The notes under the pieces are model-generated. The model did not search any database and was not told where the DNA came from. It saw nothing but the letters and a program-made list of their open reading frames with translations. A stretch of 64,000 bases of DNA from positions 1-64,000 of the forward strand of contig NZ_BGOW01000027.1 in the NCBI RefSeq assembly GCF_003851125.1. Direction: 5' to 3'. Both the position numbers and the translations under genes were made by a program. This stretch comes from Sulfuriferula multivorans. GTDB taxonomy: Bacteria; Pseudomonadota; Gammaproteobacteria; Burkholderiales; Sulfuriferulaceae. Positions 17,345-26,381 of this stretch are shown piece after piece; the stretch's first letter is position 1; every line of letters starts with the position of its first letter.

Positions 17345-18712
17345 TTATTTGAGTTCGCCGGCGGCACGGTACATTTGGGCAACATCCATGTTGTAATCGT
17401 TCACCGTTTTCAGATACTCCGCTTGGGTCAGCGCATAGGTTTTCAGGGCATCAGCCACTTTGTCTGCCGATTCAAGACCGGCATTGAAATCTGCCAGTGA
17501 AGAAATCATCCAGCGCCGCGCCGCTGTGGCACCTTCGGCCAGATCCTGCAGCGCCTGATAGTTAGCGTGAACATGCTGGTAGGCTTCGGATACCTGAAAT
17601 GGAATCCCGGCTTGCGCGTACTGGTTTTTATAATTGAGTGCTTCCAGTTCGGCCTGCTCCTGCGCCACCTTGGCATCGGTTACGTCAAATGCCATGTCCC
17701 ATTTAACCCCCACAACCGGCGTTGCGCCGACATTGTTAAATGGATCATATACGTAGGGATTGTTCAGCCGGTCACGCCGCGATGCGTAATTCGCAGTACT
17801 GACAATACCCGCATAAACGTTCGGATACTTCTCCGATTTTTTTGCGGCAACCAGTGCGCGGCGAGCACGCATCCCCGCTTCCAGCTGTGCCATTTCCGGA
17901 CGATCCTGCAATGCTTTTGACTGTAATTCTGCCAGGCTATCCTTGGGCAACGCTACCGGGGTCAGGCTATCATCCGCTACTTGCAAATCGGCATCCATCC
18001 CCACACCAGTGAGTACCTTCAAACCATTCAGGCTGATTTTTTCAATGGCTTTGGCCTGGCTCAGATATTTTCCCAACATGCCTCGCGCCGCTTGCATCGC
18101 GTACAAATCGGATTGCTTGGATTCACCATTATCATCCTTGAGGTTTTGGCTGACTCGCTTCAGCGCGCTATCCAGCCGATTCTGCACATCTTCCAGGAAA
18201 CGGCGTGAATCACGCGCAGTCAAATAGCCATAATAAGCACGCTTGACATCCATTACCGTGTCCGCCTTGCTGATACGCACATCACCGCGCTTGACATCGA
18301 TATTGCCCTCTGCGGCCTCGCTGTAATGCTTGATTTTTCCAAACGTAAACAGCGGCTTGATTAACGCAACCTGCAACGAAGTCCAGTCGGACAGACCGCC
18401 CGGAAATGGGCCATCGGTACGCGGCGTCGTGCCGGATGTCGCCCCGCCCTGATAAAAGCCACCGCTCACTGCGGGTGCCAGACCTACGAACAGGTTGGCA
18501 TTGATACGCCAGCCATCATTGGCTTGCGCCTCTTCGAGCAGCGCACGCGCCGATTCCACCAGTTGTTCGCGCTCCTTGACCCGAGGATCGGCATTCAGAC
18601 TCATTTGCACCGCCTGCAGCAAATCGACGGTCTGCGCGAAGCTGGCTGCTGGAAAGGCAACCGCCAGCACCAGCATGAATCCCGATAAACCATTCATCAT
18701 CTTAATATTCAT
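17345..18712 (-). CDS. TolC-family outer-membrane protein inside the mla operon
   Basis: A 455-residue outer-membrane efflux protein-like subunit. The signal peptide ends near SFAQ (residue 27). The body has the long helical repeats of TolC proteins: LLQAVQMSLNADPRVKERE, then a second half with LQSKALQDRPEMAQLEAGM. The YGYL and FGK motifs and an N-terminal SLQVALIKPLFTFGK strand region also fit. The start overlaps the mlaD stop by four bases and mlaC follows after two bases, so it is transcribed with the transporter. In related operons the outer-membrane lipoprotein MlaA is often found near this position. No mlaA is present here, so this protein may provide the outer-membrane end or use another transporter. 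Confidence 0.87.
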   Translation of the reverse strand: MNIKMMNGLSGFMLVLAVAFPAASFAQTVDLLQAVQMSLNADPRVKEREQLVESARALLEEAQANDGWRINANLFVGLAPAVSGGFYQGGATSGTTPRTDGPFPGGLSDWTSLQVALIKPLFTFGKIKHYSEAAEGNIDVKRGDVRISKADTVMDVKRAYYGYLTARDSRRFLEDVQNRLDSALKRVSQNLKDDNGESKQSDLYAMQAARGMLGKYLSQAKAIEKISLNGLKVLTGVGMDADLQVADDSLTPVALPKDSLAELQSKALQDRPEMAQLEAGMRARRALVAAKKSEKYPNVYAGIVSTANYASRRDRLNNPYVYDPFNNVGATPVVGVKWDMAFDVTDAKVAQEQAELEALNYKNQYAQAGIPFQVSEAYQHVHANYQALQDLAEGATAARRWMISSLADFNAGLESADKVADALKTYALTQAEYLKTVNDYNMDVAQMYRAAGELK

Positions 18713-19224
18713 TGCTGGGTTCCTTGAGTTGCAGGCGCGCCTGCGGCGGGTGCGGGCGATTTGTCCGAACCACCGGCAGCCTTGCTATAGAGAAAATTGC
18801 TGATCAGGTTCTCCAATACCACGGCCGACTGGGTAATCTGGATTTTATCGCCATTCGCGAGCTTTTTGTCACTGCCACCGGCATCCAGGCCTATATATTG
18901 TTCACCCAGCAATCCTGAAGTCAGAATGGCCGCGATAGTGTCCTTGGGGAAGGTATAGCGTTTATCCAGGCTCAAGGTGACCCTTGCTTCGTAAGTCTTG
19001 TCGTCAAACGCAATCTCGCTCACCCGCCCGACCACCACACCCGCACTTTTTACCGCGGCGCGCGGCTTGAGCCCGCCAATATTGTCGAAGTCGGCCGTTA
19101 CTGTATAGGCATCGGACAGATTTACGCTTCTCATGTTCCCCACCTTAAACGCCAATACAAGCAAAGCCGCCAGTCCCGCCGCTACAAACACACCTACCCA
19201 TAAATCGAGAGTAGTTCTTCCCAT
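18709..19224 (-). CDS. mlaD: MCE-domain protein MlaD
   Basis: A 171-residue inner-membrane-anchored MCE protein, whose hexamer forms the periplasmic pore of the Mla transporter. One N-terminal transmembrane helix (LWVGVFVAAGLAALLVLAF) is followed by the MCE domain (TVTADFDNIGGLKPRAAVKSAGVVVGRV, LLGEQYIGLD). A Pro/Ala-rich tail ends the protein. ATG 19222-19224 has AAGGGG upstream and starts four bases after the mlaE stop; an in-frame ATG further up overlaps mlaE and is rejected. Confidence 0.93.
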   Translation of the reverse strand: MGRTTLDLWVGVFVAAGLAALLVLAFKVGNMRSVNLSDAYTVTADFDNIGGLKPRAAVKSAGVVVGRVSEIAFDDKTYEARVTLSLDKRYTFPKDTIAAILTSGLLGEQYIGLDAGGSDKKLANGDKIQITQSAVVLENLISNFLYSKAAGGSDKSPAPAAGAPATQGTQQ

Positions 19225-19228
19225 TTCT

Positions 19229-20023
19229 TTATACCCCTTTGAACATGAATGCGGTGAGCACAAAATCCAGCGCAAGTATCGTCAGCGAGGAAGTCACCAC
19301 CGTACGCGTGGTCGCACGCGACACACCCTCCGCTGTGGGTGGCGCGTCGTAGCCTTCAAATAACGCAATGGTCGTCACCGCGAAACCGAACACACAACTC
19401 TTGATGAAGCCATTAACCACATCGTGGCGCACATCCACCGCCGCCTGCATCTGCGACCAGAATGCACCGTCGTCGACGCCTATCAGCACCACACCCACAA
19501 GATATCCGCCAAATACACCCATCACCGAAAAAATCGCCGCCAATAGCGGCATCGAAATGACACCACCCCAGAAGCGCGGCGCCACAATCCTTGCGATAGG
19601 GTCTATCGCCATCATTTCCAGGGCTTTTAATTGCTCCGTGGTTTTCATCAGACCGATTTCAGCAGTAATCGCGGATCCGGCACGACTGGCAAACAGCAAA
19701 GCAGCCACAACCGGTCCAAGTTCGCGCACCAGCGACAATGCAACCAGCACCCCCAGGGATTGTTCCGAACCATAGGTTTTCAAGGTTTCATAACCCTGAA
19801 AACCCAGCACCATGCCCACAAACAATCCCGACACCGCAATAATGATCAGTGACAAGACACCGCTTGAATAAATTTCGCGGATCACCAGACCAGGTCGCGT
19901 CAGGCTGGTGCATGAGCGCAGAAGCGTAAGCATCAGAAAACGCGTAACGTAGCCTAGACGCCAAACGCCTTCTATCACCCTTCGCCCGATAGCGGAGAAA
20001 AAATTCACGCCGATACGCATCAT
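19229..20023 (-). CDS. mlaE: Mla transporter permease MlaE
   Basis: A 264-residue inner-membrane permease of the MlaE/YrbE family with five or six hydrophobic segments. Family blocks: GLFVGMVLGFQGYETL, LVRELGPVVAALLFASRAGSAITAEIG, MKTTEQLKALEMM and a C-terminal VNGFIKSCVFGFAVTTIALFEGYD. It begins ATG-ATG, overlapping the mlaF stop by four bases. It forms the membrane core of the MlaFEDB complex that moves phospholipids between inner and outer membrane. Confidence 0.95.
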   Translation of the reverse strand: MMRIGVNFFSAIGRRVIEGVWRLGYVTRFLMLTLLRSCTSLTRPGLVIREIYSSGVLSLIIIAVSGLFVGMVLGFQGYETLKTYGSEQSLGVLVALSLVRELGPVVAALLFASRAGSAITAEIGLMKTTEQLKALEMMAIDPIARIVAPRFWGGVISMPLLAAIFSVMGVFGGYLVGVVLIGVDDGAFWSQMQAAVDVRHDVVNGFIKSCVFGFAVTTIALFEGYDAPPTAEGVSRATTRTVVTSSLTILALDFVLTAFMFKGV

Positions 20024-20829
20024 TTGCGCGCCCCTAGTCCGAGGTCCTGCGTATAACTGGATGCAGGATAGTGGAAAGGCACCGGGCCATCTTCTTCACC
20101 ATGCACAAACTGGTGCACGAAAGGCAGGCCTGATGCACGAATCTGATCCGGTGTGCCTTCGGCCTCAATCGCGCCTTCGGAGACGAAATAAACATAATCG
20201 ACAATTTTGAGGGATTCATGCACGTCGTGGGTGACCAGAATCGAGGTCAGCCCGAGTGTATCGGTCAATCTGCGAATCAAATTGCCCACTACACCCAGCG
20301 AAATCGGATCAAGACCGGCGAATGGTTCATCGTACATGATCAACATGGGATCGAGAGCCACCGCCCGAGCCAATGCGACGCGCCGTGCCATGCCGCCGGA
20401 CAGCTCGGACGGCATCAGCTTGCTGGCGCCGCGCAAGCCCACTGCGTGCAGTTTCATCAATACCAGATCACGGATGAGGGTTTCAGACAGATCCGTATGT
20501 TCACGCATCTGGAAGGCGACATTGTCGAACACGGACATGTCGGTAAACAGTGCGCCAAACTGAAATAACATGCCCATTTTGCGGCGCAATTGATACAGCG
20601 CCTGCTGGTCAAGATCATGCACCAGTTGCCCGGACACGCGCACCTCGCCCTTGCTGGGGCGAAGCTGCCCACCGATCAGTTGCAACAGCGTGGTTTTACC
20701 ACAACCGCTGCCTCCCATGATGGCGATCACTTTACCTCGTGGCGCAACAAGATTGATCCCTTGCAAAATCGGGCGCTTGCCATAAGCAAAAGAAAGATTG
20801 CTAATCTCGACCAGATTGTCTGTCGACAC
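20020..20829 (-). CDS. mlaF: Mla transporter ATPase MlaF
   Basis: A 269-residue ABC ATPase that powers the Mla system. Walker A is GGSGCGKTT, the Q-loop region lies in MLFQFGALFTDMSVFDN, the signature is LSGGMARRV, Walker B is LIMYDEPFAGLD and the switch His is in VTHDVHESL. The PFHYPASSY tail resembles the MlaB-contact C-terminus of MlaF proteins. It is the first gene of the long minus-strand series that continues, nearly without gaps, through murA and hisG to the LPS genes. Confidence 0.95.
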   Translation of the reverse strand: MSTDNLVEISNLSFAYGKRPILQGINLVAPRGKVIAIMGGSGCGKTTLLQLIGGQLRPSKGEVRVSGQLVHDLDQQALYQLRRKMGMLFQFGALFTDMSVFDNVAFQMREHTDLSETLIRDLVLMKLHAVGLRGASKLMPSELSGGMARRVALARAVALDPMLIMYDEPFAGLDPISLGVVGNLIRRLTDTLGLTSILVTHDVHESLKIVDYVYFVSEGAIEAEGTPDQIRASGLPFVHQFVHGEEDGPVPFHYPASSYTQDLGLGARK

Positions 20830-20840
20830 GGATATGCCTT

Positions 20841-20897
20841 AAAAAAAATAGAAAAATAAAAAACTTGGCGCCATGGTGCCACAGGACAGGCTGTGGC
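20841..20897 (-). promoter_or_regulatory. overlapping hairpins with T-rich tail just before mlaF
   Basis: Two mutually exclusive stems overlap at 20878-20881: GCCACAG-GACAGG-CTGTGGC at 20878-20897, and the near-palindrome TGGCGCCATGGTGCCA at 20866-20881. On the minus strand the second is followed by T-rich DNA (TTTTTT at 20858-20863, more to 20841). It could be the terminator of the gene at 21129-21614 or an attenuator in the mla leader. The stems are seen; the role is inferred. Confidence 0.4.
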
Positions 20898-21128
20898 ATA
20901 TCGATCAAACCATGTCTTTACCAGAATTTACTACGCATACAAACGGCTGGCACTGAACCCACTTTGCAAGCTCAGGATTGCGAAGTCCATTAATGCGGCA
21001 CCTTTCTGAATACGGCGAGAACAAGGTGAAAACTGACTGAAAAAATACACCTGAATTTTCTACTGACACCGATTAAGCACTGTATTCAGGACAAACGCAT
21101 TTTATATCGGCTGCGAGGCGTGAACAAT

Positions 21129-21614
21129 TTAATAACCCAGAATTTCCAGCAAAGTCATCGCCTGTTGTAAATCGGCCACAACCTGCGTTCGACTGATCAG
21201 ATAACACGGCGTTCCGGGCGTTTGCGCGCGTTGCTGAATTTGTGCCGACAACGCGCGCCAATCCGTCTCATCCGGCAGCCACAGGCAGGATGCCTGCAAT
21301 GCGGATGCAGTGGCGGCCTGTCCGGTGCGCGGCGCCAATACAGCCAGGCGCCTGCGATCGGCTTCTGACAAGCTGGCTGGCGTCTCCAGCACAAAACGAA
21401 AACGTGGCAAGGTATCGTCCAGCCACTGTACCAGCATCGCCTCGGGCTGTTGCGCCCAGTCCGTGTAGCTGAGGTAGCAGCAAGTGAAAAAATTATTGTA
21501 ATAGGTCAGCCGCCAATCCGCCGGGAGATCATCCGGGTAAAAGCTGCCTGCCCAGCCCTCATGATCCCAGCCCTGCGCACCGACATAACACGTATAGTTT
21601 GGCGAATCCGTCAT
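21129..21614 (-). CDS. DUF72-like protein, short
   Basis: A 161-residue protein whose N-terminus (CYVGAQGWDHEGWAGSFYPDDLPADWRLTYYNNFF) resembles the TIM-barrel DUF72/YecE family pattern. The barrel in that family is usually around 230-260 residues, so this is either a divergent short version or a shortened copy; no frameshift is visible. The start is ATG 21612-21614; in-frame codons further up overlap the divergent LLM gene and are rejected. Function unknown. Confidence 0.7.
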   Translation of the reverse strand: MTDSPNYTCYVGAQGWDHEGWAGSFYPDDLPADWRLTYYNNFFTCCYLSYTDWAQQPEAMLVQWLDDTLPRFRFVLETPASLSEADRRRLAVLAPRTGQAATASALQASCLWLPDETDWRALSAQIQQRAQTPGTPCYLISRTQVVADLQQAMTLLEILGY

Positions 21615-21655
21615 GATGCTGGCATTATAACAGCCCCCTGTGACCCGCTCCGGCC

Positions 21656-22708
21656 ATGCAATTCGACCTGTTTTACGAGATTTCCCAGCCCCCGCATCTG
21701 GCGCGCAGCGAGACGCAGGCATACGCCGATACCCTGGCCGAAATCGAGCTGGCCGATCGCCTGGGTTTCGGTTGTGCGTGGCTGGTCGAGCATCACTTCA
21801 TGCGCGGCTACTCGCATTCTTCCAAGCCTGATCTGGTGCTAGCCGCGGCCAGCCAGCGCACCCGGCGCATCCGCCTGGGCTTGAGCGTGGTGCCGCTGCC
21901 CTACCACCACCCCGTGCACGTTGCCGAGCGCGTCGCCACCCTGGACATCCTCACCGGAGGACGTCTGGAACTGGGTATCGGACGTGGTTTCTCTCCTCAG
22001 GAATATGGCGTGTTCGGCGCCGCCATGAGCGACAGCCGCAGCCGCACGGCGGAGTCGCTGGCGATCCTGCGCCAGTCATTCCTGCGCCGCCCGGTCACCT
22101 TTCATGGCGAGCATTATCACCTGGATGCGCTGGATATCCTGCCCTACCCGGTGCAATCCCCGCATCCACCGCTGTGGACCGCAGCGGTCAGCCCGGACAC
22201 TTTCACCTGGGCGGCGCAGCAACAGCTCGGGATGCTGGCCGGCCCGTTCAAGCCGTGGATGATGGTGAAACACGACATCCGCAACTATCTCGACAGCGCG
22301 GCTGCCGCGCCTGCGCCGCGTGCCGGCATGACCGTCGGCATCTTCTGTCTGCCCGACGGCAAGCGTGCCCGCGAACTCGCCAAACCGGCACTGACGTGGT
22401 TTTACAATGCTCTCTTCGCGACCACGCTGCCGGTGCTGGAAAAACTCTACCCCAGCTATGAACACTTTCACGATCTGGGACGCTTCCGCAGCCTGATCAA
22501 GCTCGGCATCAATCTGAAGCTGCTGGAAACATTCGGCATGGCCGTCGTGGGCACGCCCGCAGAATGTATCGAGAAACTGCAAAAATATCGTGAGGCCGGG
22601 GTGACCAACCTGCTCTGTGCGGTAGGGGCCGGTGCACTTCCGACCGAAGCCATCCAGGAATCCATGCATTGCATTGCAGAGGACGTCATGCCTGCCTTGC
22701 GCACCTGA
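21656..22708 (+). CDS. LLM-class flavin-dependent oxidoreductase
   Basis: A 350-residue luciferase-like monooxygenase family protein (PF00296) expected to use FMN or F420. Visible blocks: LADRLGFGCAWLVEHHF, RIRLGLSVVPLPYHHPVHVAERVATLDILTGGRLELGIGRGF and SFLRRPVTFHGEHYHLD. The ATG at 21656 begins the first beta strand (MQFDLFYE); there is no obvious ribosome site, so it may be weakly translated or leaderless. It is divergent from the DUF72-like gene with 41 bases between starts and is followed 5 bases later by the epimerase gene. Substrate unknown. Confidence 0.85.
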   Translation: MQFDLFYEISQPPHLARSETQAYADTLAEIELADRLGFGCAWLVEHHFMRGYSHSSKPDLVLAAASQRTRRIRLGLSVVPLPYHHPVHVAERVATLDILTGGRLELGIGRGFSPQEYGVFGAAMSDSRSRTAESLAILRQSFLRRPVTFHGEHYHLDALDILPYPVQSPHPPLWTAAVSPDTFTWAAQQQLGMLAGPFKPWMMVKHDIRNYLDSAAAAPAPRAGMTVGIFCLPDGKRARELAKPALTWFYNALFATTLPVLEKLYPSYEHFHDLGRFRSLIKLGINLKLLETFGMAVVGTPAECIEKLQKYREAGVTNLLCAVGAGALPTEAIQESMHCIAEDVMPALRT

Positions 22709-22713
22709 ACGCC

Positions 22714-23598
22714 ATGCGTGTATTCATTAGCGGTAGCGCCAGCCACCTTGCCCGCGCCCTGTTGCCGCGCTTGTGCGATGACCCGGCGATCGAATCGGTG
22801 CTCGGACTGGATATTCAGCCGGGATGGTTTGAACACCGGAAATATCGCCACGTCCAGGCGGATCTGCGCGATGTCAGTCTTGCCCCGCTGCTGCAAGGCT
22901 GCGACGGCTTGGTGCACCTGGCGTTTGTGGTGCTGCGCGGCAAGACTCCGGCGCATGCGATGCGCGCGATCAACCTGGATGCCTCGCAGCGTTTGTTTGC
23001 CGCAGCCAGCGCCGCGGGCGTGACACGCCAGGTGCATCTGTCCAGCGCAGCGGTGTACGGCAGCGGCGTGCTGATTAATGAAGCAGTGCCACTCAAGCCC
23101 ATCCCAGGCTTTCTGTATGGCGAGCACAAAGCCGAACTGGAACACTGGCTCGCGTCACATTACCCGGATGTGGTGCGGATGCGCCCGCACATCATCCTCG
23201 GCGCCCATGCCCAGCCCCTGCTGAAAACCTTGCTGCATCAACCGTTTTATGTGCGCCTGCCCGATCCGCAACCGCAACTGCAATGCGTACACGAAGACGA
23301 CGTGGCCACGGCGATTGTGCTGGCACTCAAACAACCGGCAGCGGGCGCCTACAATCTGGCCGCGGACGACAGCTTCAGCTTCCGCGACGCGATTCGCGCA
23401 CGCAGCCGCGTGGCGGTGCCGATTTCGCCAAAATTGGCCGACGCGGTGCTTAAACTGGTCTGGGGAATGACAGGCGCAGGCGGCGAACCCGGCTGGATGG
23501 AGGGTGTGCACCAGAGTCTTACATTGGACTGCGGCCGCGCTCGCAATGAACTCGGCTGGCGTCCGCTGCACACCAGCCGGGATATGTTGACGCGTTGA
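22714..23598 (+). CDS. NAD-dependent epimerase/dehydratase-family protein
   Basis: A 294-residue extended short-chain dehydrogenase-like protein. The nucleotide-binding loop is slightly unusual (ISGSASHLARALLPRL instead of GxxGxxG). The catalytic YxxxK is present (LYGEHKAELE), preceded by HLSSAAVYGSG. The start ATG 22714 follows the LLM gene by 5 bases, so the two are co-transcribed. The altered glycine motif suggests modified cofactor binding. The specific reaction cannot be assigned. Confidence 0.8.
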   Translation: MRVFISGSASHLARALLPRLCDDPAIESVLGLDIQPGWFEHRKYRHVQADLRDVSLAPLLQGCDGLVHLAFVVLRGKTPAHAMRAINLDASQRLFAAASAAGVTRQVHLSSAAVYGSGVLINEAVPLKPIPGFLYGEHKAELEHWLASHYPDVVRMRPHIILGAHAQPLLKTLLHQPFYVRLPDPQPQLQCVHEDDVATAIVLALKQPAAGAYNLAADDSFSFRDAIRARSRVAVPISPKLADAVLKLVWGMTGAGGEPGWMEGVHQSLTLDCGRARNELGWRPLHTSRDMLTR

Positions 23599-23620
23599 AT
23601 TATTCTAAAAACAAGCTGGT

Positions 23621-23830
23621 CCACGAAACGGTTCTCGCAGGGATATTGCCCTTGGGCAATAACTCGCAAAAACACAAAAAGCACGAAATGGAGTAAGCGG
23701 GTATTTCGCCGTAAGGCAAAAGCTCGCAAAATATTCAATGAAATAGAAATTGTAGACCACCTCCTAAAAGGTGAATGACTTAATCAATGCAATATATTGA
23801 TTGATTTCGTGTCTTTTGTGTTTTTCGTGG
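23621..23830. repeat. inverted-repeat element between convergent genes ('TTTCGTG' type)
   Basis: The left arm around 23665-23689 (CGCAAAAACACAAAAAGCAC followed by GAAAT) pairs imperfectly with the right arm at 23804-23830 (ATTTCGTGTCTTTTGTGTTT, then TTCGTGG). An outer CCACGAAA at 23621-23628 also pairs with TTTCGTGG. Internal short repeats with TCGCAAAA occur at 23664 and 23724. It encodes nothing and lies between convergent genes, like the element at 7482-7606. Confidence 0.7.
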
Positions 23831-23850
23831 ATTAATCGCCGTTTTCAGTA

Positions 23851-25218
23851 TTACTCGCGCCGCCAGCTGGTGCCTTGTGCGCCATCCTCCAGCACGATCC
23901 CGGCGTCCAGCAATTGCTTGCGGATACGATCGCCTTCGGCAAAATTTTTGGCCTTGCGCGCCGCCGCACGGTCAGCGATCAGTTGGTCTATCTGTTGTGC
24001 TGAATAGGCACTGCCGGTCAGCGCCTGCAGATAGCTTGCCGGATCGTTTTGCAGCAAACCCAGCACGCCGCCAAGCGCGCGCAGCAACGCAGCATCCTGC
24101 ACCGAACGCGACTTGTTGGTCTCGCTTGCCAGTTCGAACAACACCGCCATGGCCTCGGCGCTATTGAAGTCGTCGTCCATCGCCGCCTTGAAACGCGCCG
24201 CATGCGGGTGCGCCCAATCGATCTGGATGCCCAGCGGCGGAATATCCCGCAACGACGTGTATAGCCGGGTCAGCGACTGCCTGGCGTCATCCAGATGCTG
24301 GTCGGAATAATTCAGCGGGCTGCGGTAATGCGCGCGCAGGATGAAGAAGCGCACGGTTTCGGGATCATAGCGGGTCAGCACTTCGCGGATGGTGAAAAAG
24401 TTGCCCAGCGACTTGGACATCTTTTCGTTATCCACGCGCACGAAACCGTTGTGCATCCAGTAGTTCACAAAGGTGCAACTGTGGGCACCCTCGGACTGTG
24501 CGATTTCGTTTTCGTGGTGGGGAAACTGCAGATCCTGCCCGCCGCCATGGATGTCGAAATGCGCGCCGAAATAATGTTCGCCCATCGCCGAGCACTCGAT
24601 ATGCCAGCCCGGACGTCCGGCTCCCCACGGCGAATCCCACGCCGGCTCGCCTGCCTTGGCAGCTTTCCACAGCACGAAATCGAGCGGGTCACGCTTGTTC
24701 CGGTCCACTTCGACGCGCTCGCCCGCACGCAATTCATCCAGCGATTTTCCAGACAGCTTGCCGTAACCGGGAAAAGCATGCACCGCGTAGTAGACATCGC
24801 CATTCTCAGCCGGGTAAGCCAGGCCACGCGCGATCAGGGTTTCGATCATATGCAGCATGGGCGCGACGAATTCGGTGGCGCGCGGCTCATGGGTAGGCGG
24901 CAGCACACCCAGCGCGGCGGCGTCCTCATTCATCGCGGCGATAAAGCGCGTAGTGAGTGCGTTGATGGATTCGTGATTCTCGGCGGCGCGCTTGATGATT
25001 TTGTCGTCGATGTCGGTCACGTTGCGCACATACTCAACAACATAACCTGACGCGCGCAACCAGCGCGTCACCATATCAAAAACCACCAGTACGCGTGCAT
25101 GACCCAAGTGACAATAGTCATACACTGTCATGCCGCACACATACATGCGCACCTGGCCGGGAGTAATCGGAATAAAGGTCTGCTTTTCGCGGCCCAGGGA
25201 ATTATAGACGGTCAGCAT
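23851..25218 (-). CDS. cysS: cysteinyl-tRNA synthetase
   Basis: Charges tRNA-Cys. At 455 residues it has normal length. The class I HIGH motif is CHLGHAR, preceded by the zinc ligand in YVCGMTVYD; the other zinc-site segments are IECSAMG and [15 protein letters not shown] is KMSKSLGNF. The start is ATG 25216-25218 ([13 protein letters not shown]). It is divergent from the TPR-protein gene and ends facing the epimerase gene, with a repeat element between. Confidence 0.97.
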   Translation of the reverse strand: MLTVYNSLGREKQTFIPITPGQVRMYVCGMTVYDYCHLGHARVLVVFDMVTRWLRASGYVVEYVRNVTDIDDKIIKRAAENHESINALTTRFIAAMNEDAAALGVLPPTHEPRATEFVAPMLHMIETLIARGLAYPAENGDVYYAVHAFPGYGKLSGKSLDELRAGERVEVDRNKRDPLDFVLWKAAKAGEPAWDSPWGAGRPGWHIECSAMGEHYFGAHFDIHGGGQDLQFPHHENEIAQSEGAHSCTFVNYWMHNGFVRVDNEKMSKSLGNFFTIREVLTRYDPETVRFFILRAHYRSPLNYSDQHLDDARQSLTRLYTSLRDIPPLGIQIDWAHPHAARFKAAMDDDFNSAEAMAVLFELASETNKSRSVQDAALLRALGGVLGLLQNDPASYLQALTGSAYSAQQIDQLIADRAAARKAKNFAEGDRIRKQLLDAGIVLEDGAQGTSWRRE

Positions 25219-25320
25219 GATATAAATTGCGAATGAAAGAAAGTAGCGAAGATTTTGAAGCCGTAGGAGTTCTTGCTAGAATTAGCCTCCCTGGAATCGT
25301 GGCTGACCGAGTATAACATA

Positions 25321-26358
25321 ATGAAATCCCCTTCAATTTTTGTACTTTTATTTGCCCTGTTTTCCATATTCTCATTTTCAGCAAACGCAGCACCTGCACC
25401 TGAAGTACAAGAGATTAGCAATTTAATGAAGCAAGGACAGCTGGCCGCAGCACTTGACCAGGCGAACGCCTACATCGCAAAGCATCCACAAGATGCGCAA
25501 ACACGTTTTATGAAGGGCCTGATTCTGACTGAACAGAACAATAAGGCAGAAGCCATCAAAACCTTCTCTGCACTCACCAGGGATTTCCCGAGTTTGCCAG
25601 AACCCTACAATAATCTGGCCGTACTGTATGCCGCACAAGGCAAGTACGACGAAGCAAAAACCGCATTGCAAATGGCAATCCGCACCAACCCTAGCTATGC
25701 CACAGCTCAGGAAAATCTGGGCGACATATATGCCAAAATGGCTACTGCCGCCTACGACAAAGCCTTACAGCTCGATACCCGCAATACTTCTGCGCAAACA
25801 AAATTGTTGTTGATTCGCGAATTATTCAGCAAAAACGACAATCCCGTGCCAGCCAAAACTGCCAACGATAAAGCAAGGAAACCTGCAGCTGGAAAAATGC
25901 TGGATGAAAAAACCATCGTTGCCACTACTGCAGCCAAGCCAGTTGCACTACTCTCCGTGAAACCACCGGGAACAGTAGCCAAGGCCCAGGAAAAAATTGC
26001 AGCGCCCAAGGAAAATCCGGATGATGCCGCAGTGACTGCTGCTATTGAAGCCTGGGCCAAGGCCTGGTCCAGGCGCGATGTCGATGCCTATCTTGCCGCT
26101 TATTCTCCCAAATTCAAGCCATCCGGCGGGGAATCACGGACATCGTGGGAGAACAGCCGTCGCGAACGGATTACATCCCCCAAGAAAATAGCCGTTGAAT
26201 TAACGGACATACATATTAAAGACCTCGGCGCCAACCGTTACCAGGCGAACTTCCGGCAAAGCTATCGTTCCGATAAACTGGTTTCGCGCACCCATAAAGT
26301 GATGGAACTGGTAAAGTCCGGCCACAAATGGCAAATTGTCGAAGAACGCAGTCGCTAA
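25321..26358 (+). CDS. secreted TPR protein with Cds6-like C-terminal domain
   Basis: A 345-residue exported protein. A signal peptide ends near ANAAPAP. Three or so TPR motifs follow (residues 35-150; e.g. PEPYNNLAVLYAAQGKYDEAKTAL). A Lys/Ala-rich linker leads to a C-terminal NTF2-like domain of about 105 residues (AAIEAWAKAWSRRDVDAYLAAYSP .. KVMELVKSGHKWQIVEER). The same domain type ends the next gene's L,D-transpeptidase, and the genes are 23 bases apart, so the two probably act together on peptidoglycan or its lipoproteins. ATG 25321 is chosen because it starts the signal peptide. No catalytic motif is seen. Confidence 0.82.
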   Translation: MKSPSIFVLLFALFSIFSFSANAAPAPEVQEISNLMKQGQLAAALDQANAYIAKHPQDAQTRFMKGLILTEQNNKAEAIKTFSALTRDFPSLPEPYNNLAVLYAAQGKYDEAKTALQMAIRTNPSYATAQENLGDIYAKMATAAYDKALQLDTRNTSAQTKLLLIRELFSKNDNPVPAKTANDKARKPAAGKMLDEKTIVATTAAKPVALLSVKPPGTVAKAQEKIAAPKENPDDAAVTAAIEAWAKAWSRRDVDAYLAAYSPKFKPSGGESRTSWENSRRERITSPKKIAVELTDIHIKDLGANRYQANFRQSYRSDKLVSRTHKVMELVKSGHKWQIVEERSR

Positions 26359-26381
26359 ATCTACCCGTTGCCTGATTCCCT

